A stretch of DNA of 64,000 bases from Pseudomonas lurida (GCF_013522705.1 NZ_JAAMRE010000026.1:37091-101090); one strand, 5' to 3'; positions 33,028 through 40,484 are shown, counted from the stretch's first letter. Notes: a model not told the origin generated them from the sequence alone. Made by a program: numbers and translations.

Positions 33028-33936
33028 TTAGTTGTAATTTATTTTTTTCGCTATTTTGGCTAAATATGTATTTTCGTCACTGCTTGATTTGATGCATGTA
33101 TTTGTGAGATTGGATATAAGTGACGCATATTCCGAGAGATAATTTGAGCCAAATTGATGGTCGTGAATTTTTAAACAATGAGCTGAGAAGTCGTAGGATT
33201 TATACAGGTTATGAAAGATACAGGCGAGTTTTATTAGTTTTCCAGGTTCTTTCCAAAAGTCTATATCATATAAATTGTGAAAATAGAAAGCGTCTGCCCA
33301 AAGCCACTGGTTTATTCCATTTATGGGAGAGTTATCTATTTCAATTCCCCGTGGGGACCTCGTGCCGTATCCTGTAAAGCAATGGAAGGAAAAATCATTG
33401 CCGGCTAAAAAAGTATCGACGTCACGAAATAAGGGTTGTCCTTTATATTTTTCAATAAACGACACCTCAATATGAATCCCCAGAAGGTTGGATAAGTTTC
33501 TCCTTCCATTTTCCAGGACATTTAACTCGGCTCCTTGGACGTCTATGCTGAGGAAATCAAAGATTTCATCCTGGAAAATGTCGTCCATTTCATCTACATG
33601 TAGGCTGACGCGGTCTATGACGTTGTAAAAGTATTCCATGCCTGAGTATTTGGATAGTGTTTCTGTATCTGGCTCTAGGAGCGATGAACACGAAGGTAAT
33701 TGGCAGATGTTCAGATAAGAAAGCCCTTTTGTACCTAGCGCTAAATTATAAATTTTTGCATTTGATAGTTTGACTAGTAGCTCATTCGTGCTGGTGTCTG
33801 GCTCTACTGCAGTAATCGTACATAGATTATTTTTGATCAGGTTTTGATATATCGGTGCTTCCCCTGGCGTCATCCGAGCTCCGATATCAATGATGTTTAT
33901 TTTTTCTCCGCATAACCAGTTTGTAAAATCGATCAT
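33028..33936 (-). CDS. FkbM-family methyltransferase
   Basis: A 302-residue SAM-dependent methyltransferase of the FkbM family. The SAM-binding motif is INIIDIGARMTPGEAP, followed by an acidic loop end in ITAVEPDTSTNEL, and the FkbM hallmark FDFLSIDVQGAELNVLENG lies near residue 140. FkbM enzymes usually O-methylate hydroxyl groups. Here the target may be a hydroxyl or carboxyl on the peptide made by the adjacent short gene (inference). The ATG at 33936 has AGGAG 6 bases upstream. A longer reading from 33978 would begin inside the loop of the intergenic hairpin and lacks a ribosome binding site. Confidence 0.88.
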   Translation of the reverse strand: MIDFTNWLCGEKINIIDIGARMTPGEAPIYQNLIKNNLCTITAVEPDTSTNELLVKLSNAKIYNLALGTKGLSYLNICQLPSCSSLLEPDTETLSKYSGMEYFYNVIDRVSLHVDEMDDIFQDEIFDFLSIDVQGAELNVLENGRRNLSNLLGIHIEVSFIEKYKGQPLFRDVDTFLAGNDFSFHCFTGYGTRSPRGIEIDNSPINGINQWLWADAFYFHNLYDIDFWKEPGKLIKLACIFHNLYKSYDFSAHCLKIHDHQFGSNYLSEYASLISNLTNTCIKSSSDENTYLAKIAKKINYN

Positions 33937-33954
33937 GTCGCACTCCTGGTAAGG

Positions 33955-33987
33955 AAGAGCGGCGCCTTCCTTAAGCATGCCGCTCTT
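33955..33987 (-). promoter_or_regulatory. Intergenic hairpin between peptide gene and methyltransferase gene
   Basis: AAGAGCGGC and GCCGCTCTT form a perfect 9-bp stem with a 15-base loop in the 68-base gap after the peptide gene. No T run follows on the minus strand. Such hairpins after precursor genes typically let the first gene be made in excess over the enzymes, by partial termination or mRNA stabilisation. Confidence 0.65.
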
Positions 33988-34004
33988 GTTATAGGCGATG
34001 CAGA

Positions 34005-34100
34005 TTAGTTGACCACCGCCAATACTACTTTTCCATTTTCGCCGTTCAGGCTAAATACTTTCGCCAGATCGACTTCGGTAACAGTTTTTTCATTACTCAT
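34005..34100 (-). CDS. Candidate RiPP precursor peptide, 31 residues
   Basis: The frame begins MSNEKTVTEVDLAKVFSLNG and ends ENGKVVLAVVN. AAAGGAGA lies 7 bases before the ATG, a near-ideal ribosome binding site, and a near-consensus promoter lies about 50 bases further upstream. The N-terminal part is charged and helix-prone (TEVDLAKVFSL), like a recognition leader. The C-terminal part NGENGKVVLAVVN is short and hydrophobic, like a core. It has no signal peptide and no cysteine, so it is not a lanthipeptide or sactipeptide precursor. It is the first gene of the operon with methyltransferase, protease, amidase-like and HExxH genes. The call as precursor rests on size, position, ribosome binding site and neighbours. 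Confidence 0.75.
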   Translation of the reverse strand: MSNEKTVTEVDLAKVFSLNGENGKVVLAVVN

Positions 34101-34146
34101 ACGTTGTCTCCTTTGCTTAAGTACAGGGAGTGCGCTGCGCCATTAA

Positions 34147-34175
34147 TCTATAATCCCAAAACAGAAATCGGTCAA
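34147..34175 (-). promoter_or_regulatory. Promoter of the peptide operon
   Basis: On the minus strand TTGACC (34175-34170), exactly 17 bases, then TATAGA (34152-34147). This is close to the sigma-70 consensus and would start RNA about 40 bases before the peptide ATG. A palindrome TTCCTAGGAA lies just upstream at 34199-34208. Confidence 0.75.
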
Positions 34176-34566
34176 AGATTTTTAAAAAAATCCGAAATTT
34201 CCTAGGAATATTTTTTATTGAAGGAAGCATCCTACTTTTCGAGGATTTTTCTTACATTCCTTTAGGCGCAAGAGTTCAGAATTTTCGTTAGTAAGGCTAA
34301 CGTTTGTAAGGCCAGTAATCGGAAAAATACATTCTGGTATTAGAGCGTGGAAGTGTGTGGGTAGTTTTTAAATTCTTCAACGACGACAAAGCGCTGACAT
34401 CGGGCAGGCGTAAGTAAGCTCGCGCCTAACCTGGGCTTGGCTGTTTAAGTCCAGGGCTTCACTGCACCGAAATATCCAATTAACGATTCACCGTGGTCTT
34501 CGTTACTGGTTGGCACGCTGCTATCGGAGCAAACCCCTCCCACCTCTGGATATTTTCACTCAAGGG
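34176..34566. other. Upstream region of the peptide operon, no gene
   Basis: Part of a 638-base stretch (34101-34738) without a convincing gene other than regulatory sites. It is AT-rich to about 34380 and then returns to the composition of the rest of the window, marking the right edge of the island. CGTTAG-TAAGG-CTAACG at 34286-34302 is a perfect 6-bp inverted repeat. GTAAGGC is repeated directly at 34291 and 34306. Either could bind a regulator of the operon. Confidence 0.5.
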
Positions 34567-34607
34567 TTGACGCCCAGGCGAACGCCGAATACTGTATATA
34601 AACACAG
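34567..34607 (+). promoter_or_regulatory. Promoter overlapped by a LexA-like (SOS) box
   Basis: TTGACG at 34567-34572 and TACTGT at 34590-34595 are 17 bases apart. CTG-TATATAAACA-CAG at 34592-34607 fits the LexA consensus (CTG, ten bases, CAG, AT-rich centre) and covers the -10 end. The next gene on this strand is the levansucrase gene, 131 bases away. Confidence 0.6.
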
Positions 34608-34738
34608 TGTTTAGGCGCTGATTGTCCAGGAAGGACGCTTCAGCCCCGCTGGGCACTGTGTGTAGGTCAATGGATCAACTCAATACGCTGGCTCGCCACG
34701 ACGGGCCGTATCCAAGCGTCAATGAAAAGGACTTCATC

Positions 34739-35989
34739 ATGAAACACGCCACTATTATCCCCACTCGCTGGACACGCGCAGATGCGCTCAAAGTGAATGA
34801 AAATGACCCCACCACGACTCAACCGCTGGTGCCTGCCGACTTCCCGGTGATGAGCGACACGGTGTTTATCTGGGACACCATGCCCTTGCGCACGCTGGAC
34901 GGCACGGTGGTTTCGGTCAACGGCTGGTCCGTGATCTTCACCCTGACGGCCGACCGTCGCCCCCATGATCCGCAATTCATCAATGCCGATGGTCGCTACG
35001 ACATCAAGCGCGATTGGGAAGATCGCCATGGTCATGCGCGCATCTGCTACTGGTACTCGCGCACCGGCAAAGACTGGATCTTCGGCGGCCGCGTGATGGC
35101 CGAAGGCGTATCGCCGACCACGCGTGAATGGGCAGGTACACCGATCCTGCTCAATAACAACGGCGACATCGACCTGTATTACACCTGCGTCACTCCGGGC
35201 GCGACGATTGCCAAGGTCCGAGGCCAGGTGGTCACGTCCCAAAGCGGTGTCGAGTTGCGCGGTTTCACTCAGGTCAAGGCCCTGTTCGAAGCCGATGGCA
35301 CCTATTACCAGACCGAAGAGCAGAACGCGACCTGGAACTTCCGCGACCCCAGCCCGTTTATCGATCCCAAGGACGGCAAGCTGTACATGGTGTTCGAAGG
35401 CAACGTAGCAGGTGAGCGCGGCACTCACGAAGTGGGCGCGAACGAATTGGGCCTGGTGCCGCCAGGGCATGAACATGTGGGCGGTGCGCGTTACCAGGTG
35501 GGTTGCATCGGCCTTGCGGTGGCCAAGGACCTCAATGGCGATGAATGGGAACTCCTGCCGCCCTTGGTCACCGCCGTCGGGGTGAACGATCAGACCGAGC
35601 GGCCGCACTACGTGTTTCAGGACAACAAGTACTACCTGTTTACCATCAGTCACAAGTTCACCTATGCCGATGGCATAACGGGCCCGGATGGGGTCTACGG
35701 GTTTGTCGGCGATCATCTGTTCGGCCCCTACACACCGATGAACGCTTCGGGCCTGGTACTGGGCAACCCGCCGTCGCAGCCGTTCCAGACCTATTCGCAC
35801 TGCGTGATGCCCAATGGCCTGGTCACATCGTTTATCGACAGCGTGCCCACCGCCGGCGGCGACTACCGCATCGGCGGCACCGAAGCGCCGACGGTCAGGA
35901 TTGTGCTCAAGGGGGATCGTTCGTTCGTGCAGGAGGCGTATGACTACGGTTACATCCCGCCGATGCGCGATGTGGTGTTGAGCCAATGA
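34739..35989 (+). CDS. Levansucrase (GH68)
   Basis: A 416-residue secreted-type fructosyltransferase that makes levan from sucrose. The GH68 catalytic residues are all visible: nucleophile D46 in FIWDTMPLR, D203 in FRDPSPFID, and acid/base E287 in DQTERPHYV. It closely resembles the Lsc proteins of P. syringae and P. fluorescens, which have no classical signal peptide; none is seen here. The ATG at 34739 has AAGGA upstream and gives MKHATIIPTRWTRADALKVN; an ATG at 34670 and a TTG at 34622 in the same frame could give a longer N-terminus. The upstream promoter carries a LexA-like box. Confidence 0.95.
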   Translation: MKHATIIPTRWTRADALKVNENDPTTTQPLVPADFPVMSDTVFIWDTMPLRTLDGTVVSVNGWSVIFTLTADRRPHDPQFINADGRYDIKRDWEDRHGHARICYWYSRTGKDWIFGGRVMAEGVSPTTREWAGTPILLNNNGDIDLYYTCVTPGATIAKVRGQVVTSQSGVELRGFTQVKALFEADGTYYQTEEQNATWNFRDPSPFIDPKDGKLYMVFEGNVAGERGTHEVGANELGLVPPGHEHVGGARYQVGCIGLAVAKDLNGDEWELLPPLVTAVGVNDQTERPHYVFQDNKYYLFTISHKFTYADGITGPDGVYGFVGDHLFGPYTPMNASGLVLGNPPSQPFQTYSHCVMPNGLVTSFIDSVPTAGGDYRIGGTEAPTVRIVLKGDRSFVQEAYDYGYIPPMRDVVLSQ

Positions 35990-36038
35990 CAGCAGCGCAA
36001 CGGTCAGCCTGATTCATCAGGTGTAAACCAACCCGACT

Positions 36039-36122
36039 GGAGGGGGCTTGCCCCCGATGGCGGTGGATCAGTCAGCTTCTGTGTAGCTGACCCACTGCTA
36101 TCGGGGGCAAGCCCCTCTCACA
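36039..36122. repeat. REPIN (paired inverted REP elements)
   Basis: GGAGGGGGCTTGCCCCCGAT (36039-36058) and ATCGGGGGCAAGCCCCTCTC (36100 on) are inverse arms. An internal inverted pair (GTCAGCT/AGCTGAC) lies between them. It separates the levansucrase gene from the DUF6124 gene. Confidence 0.9.
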
Positions 36123-36126
36123 TTTT

Positions 36127-36423
36127 CTAACCGTGTTTCAGGCAGTTGATTGAGCGATCTACCGTGGTTTTGGCAATTTCAAGCAAATGCCACACTGCCA
36201 GGATTTTCGCTCGCTCTGGGCTCGTCAGTTGCTCGCCACAATCCAACGCCGTCGCCGATGCGCTGTCGAGCAGGCTGGCGGTGTAGAGCAGGGCGTCTTC
36301 GAAGCTCAGGTCTTCGTTGATGGAATGAAAGCCTTGGGGCGGCAGGTAATGGTCGATGGCGCGGTTGAAGGCGGCGCGGTCTTTGGCGGGATCGAAGGGT
36401 GGATCGGGGACGACTTTGTTCAT
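36127..36423 (-). CDS. DUF6124 family protein
   Basis: A 98-residue protein starting MNKVVPDPPFDPAKDRAAFN with RAIDHYLPP and LLYTASLLDSASATALDCGEQL. This is the DUF6124 (formerly DUF3077-like) pattern, a family almost restricted to Pseudomonas and present in many copies per genome; function unknown. AGGAAC precedes the ATG. The mRNA leader is long and highly structured (see the entry at 36424-36624). Confidence 0.82.
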   Translation of the reverse strand: MNKVVPDPPFDPAKDRAAFNRAIDHYLPPQGFHSINEDLSFEDALLYTASLLDSASATALDCGEQLTSPERAKILAVWHLLEIAKTTVDRSINCLKHG

Positions 36424-36624
36424 GGTGTAGTTCCTGTCTGATCAAGGAGCCGACACGCTTTGCGACTAAACGAAGGTGGCGGCTGTACGCAGGTTAGTCG
36501 ACCGGTCAGAACAGGAACCCGGCGCACCCGAAGGCGCCCTGCGCACAGCCACCATAAAGCTTCATGGGAGACATGCGCCTGTTCTGAATCCGGGCGACTA
36601 AACCCGATCACTGATGAGCAGTGA
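36424..36624 (-). promoter_or_regulatory. Structured leader of the DUF6124 gene with interleaved complementary arms
   Basis: Two long complementary pairs interleave. Arm pair A: 36492-36515 with 36578-36604 (about 24 pairs; cores TCAGAACAGG/CCTGTTCTGA and GGTTAGTCG/CGACTAAACC). Arm pair B: 36475-36492 with 36539-36553 (GGTGGC...CGCAG with CTGCGCACAGCCACC). Between them GGCGC-GCGCC closes a hairpin with a UUCG loop on the RNA. A second copy of GCGACTAAAC at 36462-36471 can compete for arm A. A 19-codon ORF (MKLYGGCAQGAFGCAGFLF, 36506-36565 minus) runs through it. TCACTG-ATGAG-CAGTGA at 36608-36624 may be an operator. From 36625 to 36792 I see nothing. Confidence 0.6.
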
Positions 36625-36792
36625 CGGACCGCAGACTAGCCATCGATTCCAACAGGCACAAGGCGGCGAGGATTGTCTAGGAAACGTCCTGCAATTAAAA
36701 GGGATGTGGCTTGCTGGCCCTTTACAAACCATGACCAAACGCCACCAAGCCTCCAATGGAATGCGGTCAATGTGGGGCCGGTGAGAACGGGT

Positions 36793-37929
36793 TCAGCGCC
36801 GACCCGCCCGCGTACTCACATCCACCCAAACCGCCAACACCAAAATGCTGCCCTTCACAATCATCTGCCAGTAACTGTCCACGTCCAGCATCGACATGCC
36901 GTTATCCAGGCTGGTAATCACCAGCGCCCCCAGCAATGCGCCATACACCGTGCCGGACCCGCCGCGCATCGATGTGCCGCCGATAAAGCAGGCGGCGATG
37001 GCGTCCAGTTCGCCCATATTGCCCGCCGACGGTGAACCCGCCGCCAAACGTGCGGTGTTGACCAGGCCGGCGAGGGCGCACATGACGCCCATGATGCCGA
37101 AGATCCACAGTTTGACCGCCTGCACGTCGATGCCCGACAGCCGCGTGGCTTCCATATTGCTGCCCACCGCATACACGCGGCGGCCGAATACGGTCTGGCT
37201 GGTGACATAGCTGAATACGCCGAGCAGCGCCAGTAACAGCAACACCGGCACGGGGATGCCATCGTAGCTGTTGAGGGTGCTGACGAAACCGGCCAGCACT
37301 GCGCCGATCACCACCACGCGCAGCACGTCGCGCATCAATGAGTGCGCGGCCAGCCCGTGCAGCGCGCGGTTGCGTCGTTGTTTCCAGGTCAAGAACAGTG
37401 TGAGGGCAAACAGCAAAAGCCCAAGCCCAATCCCCACCGAATGCGGCAGATACCCCTGGCCCACGTACACCAGCGATGGCGACACTGGCGCGATGGTGGT
37501 GCCGCCGGTGATCCCCAGCAGAACCCCGCGAAACGCCAGCATGCCGCCCAAGCCGACAATGAACGACGGGATGCGCAGGTACGCCGTCATGTAACCGTTG
37601 GCCAGGCCGATCATCAGGCCGCACAGCGCCACCAGGCTCAAATTAGCCAGCAGCGGAATGTGGTAGACCACGTCCAGGATCGCCGCCAGCCCTCCCAGCA
37701 ACCCCAGCAATGAGCCCACCGACAAGTCGATTTCGCCGCTGATGATCACCAGCACCATGCCGCAGGCCAGGATGCCGGTGATGGACATCTGCCGCAGCAG
37801 GTTGGACAAGTTGCGCGGGGTGAGGAAACCGCCCTCGGTCTGCCAGCTGAAGAACAGCCAGATCACCGCCACGGCAATCACCAGAGCGAGCATTTTGTAG
37901 CGGGTAAACAGCTGTTTGACCTGATTCAT
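36793..37929 (-). CDS. xylH: Xylose ABC transporter permease XylH
   Basis: A 378-residue inner-membrane permease of the RbsC/XylH family with about ten hydrophobic helices. The family signature GEIDLSVGSLLGLLGGLAA and the later GGTSMRGGSGTVYGALLGALV are clear. It ends the xylA-F-G-H operon, with its start directly after the xylG stop. Length and N-terminal extension fit XylH rather than RbsC. Confidence 0.93.
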   Translation of the reverse strand: MNQVKQLFTRYKMLALVIAVAVIWLFFSWQTEGGFLTPRNLSNLLRQMSITGILACGMVLVIISGEIDLSVGSLLGLLGGLAAILDVVYHIPLLANLSLVALCGLMIGLANGYMTAYLRIPSFIVGLGGMLAFRGVLLGITGGTTIAPVSPSLVYVGQGYLPHSVGIGLGLLLFALTLFLTWKQRRNRALHGLAAHSLMRDVLRVVVIGAVLAGFVSTLNSYDGIPVPVLLLLALLGVFSYVTSQTVFGRRVYAVGSNMEATRLSGIDVQAVKLWIFGIMGVMCALAGLVNTARLAAGSPSAGNMGELDAIAACFIGGTSMRGGSGTVYGALLGALVITSLDNGMSMLDVDSYWQMIVKGSILVLAVWVDVSTRAGRR

Positions 37930-39486
37930 CTACGCGGTCTTCCGATTATTATTGTTTTGGCTGAGCGCGGCGGCGAGTACCTGTTCCTGGGTGAGCCCCT
38001 CGTTGACGAAGTCGCCGCGCAACTGGCCGTCGCCGATCACCAGCACGCGGTCGGACACCCCCAGCACTTCGGCCAGTTCCGAGGAGACCATGATGATTGC
38101 CACGCCTTCGGCGGCCAGGGCGCCCATCAGCTTGTAGATTTCATACTTGGCCCCCACGTCCACCCCGCGCGTGGGCTCGTCGAGGATCAGCACTTTGGGC
38201 TTGGCCATCAGCATTTTCGCCAGCACGGCTTTTTGCTGATTGCCGCCGGACAGGCTGGTGATCGGCAAAAACGGGCTGGCGGTCTTGAGGTGCATGCGCG
38301 TGATCTGCCGGTCGATGCTGCCCAGTTCGGCTTCGGCGTCGATGCGGGTCAGGTGCGCGTAGGTGTCGAGTACCGCCAGGGTGATGTTCTGGCCCACGCC
38401 AAGATCCGGGATGATGCCTTGACGCTTGCGGTCCTCGGGCACCATGCACAGTCCGGCGCGGATCGACTTGAGCGGCGTGCGCGTATCGATCACCTCACCG
38501 TCCAGCCACACCTCGGCGCTGCAGCGGCCGGGGTAGGCGCCGAACAGGGCCGACACCAGTTCGGTGCGCCCGGCGCCCACCAGCCCGGCGATGCCGAGGA
38601 TTTCGCCGCGCTTGAGCGCAAAGGAAATATCGTCGACGCGTTTGCGCTTGGGGTTGTCCACGTCGTAACAGGTGACATGGCGCGCTTCGAACATCACCTC
38701 GCCGATGTCATGGGGCTCGGTGGGGTAGAGGTTGCTCATCTCGCGACCGACCATTTGGGTGATGATGCGCGGGATGTCCATATCGGCCATGGCCGTGGTC
38801 GCGATGTGCTTGCCATCGCGAATCACCGTGATGGTATCGCACACCGCCGCCACTTCATCGAGCTTGTGGGAGATGTACACGCAGGCCACGCCTTTGGCCT
38901 TGAGGTCGCGGATGATGTTCAGCAGCACCTCGATTTCCGAGCGGGTCAGGGCCGAGGAGGGCTCGTCGAGAATCAGCAGGCGCGCTTTTTTATTCAGGGC
39001 CTTGGCGATTTCCACCAGTTGCTGGTAGCCGCCGCCGTACTGCGACACCGGCAGCGCCACGTTGATGTCCGGCACCTTGAGTTCACGCATCAGCGCTTCG
39101 GCGCGGTGCAGCATCGCCGGGTAGTTCATGCGGCCGCCGGGCAGGGTCAGTTCGTGGCCCATAAAAATGTTCTCGGCCACCGAGAGGTCAGGCACCAGGG
39201 TCAGCTCCTGGTGGATGATCACGATGCCGGCGGCCTCGGTTTCGCTGATGGACTGCGCCCTGAGCGGCTGCCCGTCCCAGAGGATTTCTCCCTCCCAGGT
39301 GCCGTGGGGATAGACCGCCGACAGCACCTTCATCAAGGTGGATTTACCGGCACCGTTCTCGCCGCACAGGCCGACGCATTCCCCCGGCCGCACCGTGATG
39401 TCGATGCCGTTCAGCGCGTGGACACCGCCAAAGGTTTTGACGATGCCGTTCATTTGCAGCAGGTAGTCGGCAGCCATGACGGTCAT
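37930..39486 (-). CDS. xylG: Xylose ABC transporter ATP-binding protein XylG
   Basis: A 518-residue protein with two fused ABC ATPase domains, as in XylG/AraG/RbsA. The first has Walker A GENGAGKST and signature YGGGYQQLVEIAKAL; the second has signature LSGGNQQKAVLAKML and LILDEPTRGVDVGAK, with a degenerate Walker A (GLVGAGRTE), which is normal for the family. The ATG at 39486 overlaps the xylF stop (ATGA); an ATG at 39477 is also possible. Confidence 0.95.
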   Translation of the reverse strand: MTVMAADYLLQMNGIVKTFGGVHALNGIDITVRPGECVGLCGENGAGKSTLMKVLSAVYPHGTWEGEILWDGQPLRAQSISETEAAGIVIIHQELTLVPDLSVAENIFMGHELTLPGGRMNYPAMLHRAEALMRELKVPDINVALPVSQYGGGYQQLVEIAKALNKKARLLILDEPSSALTRSEIEVLLNIIRDLKAKGVACVYISHKLDEVAAVCDTITVIRDGKHIATTAMADMDIPRIITQMVGREMSNLYPTEPHDIGEVMFEARHVTCYDVDNPKRKRVDDISFALKRGEILGIAGLVGAGRTELVSALFGAYPGRCSAEVWLDGEVIDTRTPLKSIRAGLCMVPEDRKRQGIIPDLGVGQNITLAVLDTYAHLTRIDAEAELGSIDRQITRMHLKTASPFLPITSLSGGNQQKAVLAKMLMAKPKVLILDEPTRGVDVGAKYEIYKLMGALAAEGVAIIMVSSELAEVLGVSDRVLVIGDGQLRGDFVNEGLTQEQVLAAALSQNNNNRKTA

Positions 39487-40484
39487 TGCCCGCCGATCTG
39501 CTCTTTGGTGTAGAAACCGTCCTTTTCCAACAGGTCGATATTGGCCTTGGTCAATGGCGTCGGGGTGAGCAGGATGGTGTCGACCTGCTTGCTGCCATTG
39601 TCGTACTGCGAGCTGTAGGTGGGTTTCTCGTTACGCGCCAGTTGCACCGAAAGTTTGGCGGCTTCGGTGGCGATCAGCTTGAGCGGCTTGTACACGGTCA
39701 TGGTCTGGGTGCCGTCGATCACGCGCTTGACGGCGGCGAGGTCGGCGTCCTGGCCGGAGATCGGCACCTTGCCCGCCAGCTTCTGCGCGGCCAGGGCCTG
39801 GATCGCACCGCCGGCGGTGGCGTCGTTGGAGGCGACGATGGCGTCGATCTTGTTGTTGTTCCGGGTCAGGGCGTTTTCGACGATGCTCAGGGCTTCGGTA
39901 GGGTTCCATTCCTTGACCCACTGCTGGCCGACCACCTTGATATCGCCCTTGTCGATGGCCGGTTGCAGCACCTTCATCTGGCCTTCGCGCAGCACCTTGG
40001 CGTTGTTATCGGTAGGCGCGCCGCCGAGCAGGAAATAATTGCCCTTGGGCGCCGCCTGCAGCACGCCGCTGGCCTGCATTTCGCCGACTTTTTCGTTATC
40101 GAAGGAGATGTAGGCATCGATGTCGGCATTGAGGATCAGGCGGTCATAGGACACCACCTTGATTCCGGCCTTCTTCGCTTCGGCGACCGCGTTGGTCAGC
40201 ACCGTGGCGTTGAACGGCACGATCACAATCACATCGACGCCGCGCGAGATCAGGTTTTCGATCTGGGAAATCTGCTTCTGCTCGTTGGCATCGGCCGATT
40301 GCACAAAAACCTTGGCATCAAGTTTTTCCGCCGCCGCCACGAAGTAATCGCGGTCGCGGGACCAGCGCTCCAGGCGCAGGTCGTCGATGGAAAAACCGAT
40401 TTTCGGATGGGCGGAATCGGCCATGACCGGCAGGGCGAACAGGGCCAGGGCGGTGGCGAGCAGGGTGCGTTTGAATGATTTCAT
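39483..40484 (-). CDS. xylF: D-xylose-binding periplasmic protein XylF
   Basis: A 333-residue sugar-binding protein with a signal peptide (MKSFKRTLLATALALFALPV, cleaved near VMA-DS). The binding-protein core shows IGFSIDDLRLERWSRDRDYF and VIVIVPFNATVL, both typical of XylF. AAGGA lies at normal spacing before the ATG at 40484; the longer ORF to 40589 is not supported. It delivers xylose to XylGH. Confidence 0.95.
   Translation of the reverse strand: MKSFKRTLLATALALFALPVMADSAHPKIGFSIDDLRLERWSRDRDYFVAAAEKLDAKVFVQSADANEQKQISQIENLISRGVDVIVIVPFNATVLTNAVAEAKKAGIKVVSYDRLILNADIDAYISFDNEKVGEMQASGVLQAAPKGNYFLLGGAPTDNNAKVLREGQMKVLQPAIDKGDIKVVGQQWVKEWNPTEALSIVENALTRNNNKIDAIVASNDATAGGAIQALAAQKLAGKVPISGQDADLAAVKRVIDGTQTMTVYKPLKLIATEAAKLSVQLARNEKPTYSSQYDNGSKQVDTILLTPTPLTKANIDLLEKDGFYTKEQIGGQ

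Noticed and set aside
33120..33377. Plus-strand ORF of 85 codons inside the FkbM gene
   Set aside because: It lies opposite the conserved C-terminal half of the methyltransferase and has no ribosome binding site or similarity.
34005..34100. PqqA-like precursor
   Set aside because: The peptide is small like PqqA, but it lacks the required E-x3-Y pair (no tyrosine at all), and no pqqBCDE genes are present although a PQQ enzyme gene (gcd) lies 9 kb away.
30486..34100. Lanthipeptide, lasso peptide or sactipeptide cluster
   Set aside because: No LanB/LanC/LanM, no asparagine-synthetase-like or B1/B2 proteins and no radical SAM enzyme; the peptide has no cysteine.
34622..34738. Longer levansucrase N-terminus from the TTG at 34622 or ATG at 34670
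   Set aside because: The ribosome binding site and levansucrase similarity favour 34739; kept as an alternative because phage-derived leaders are fused in some lsc genes.
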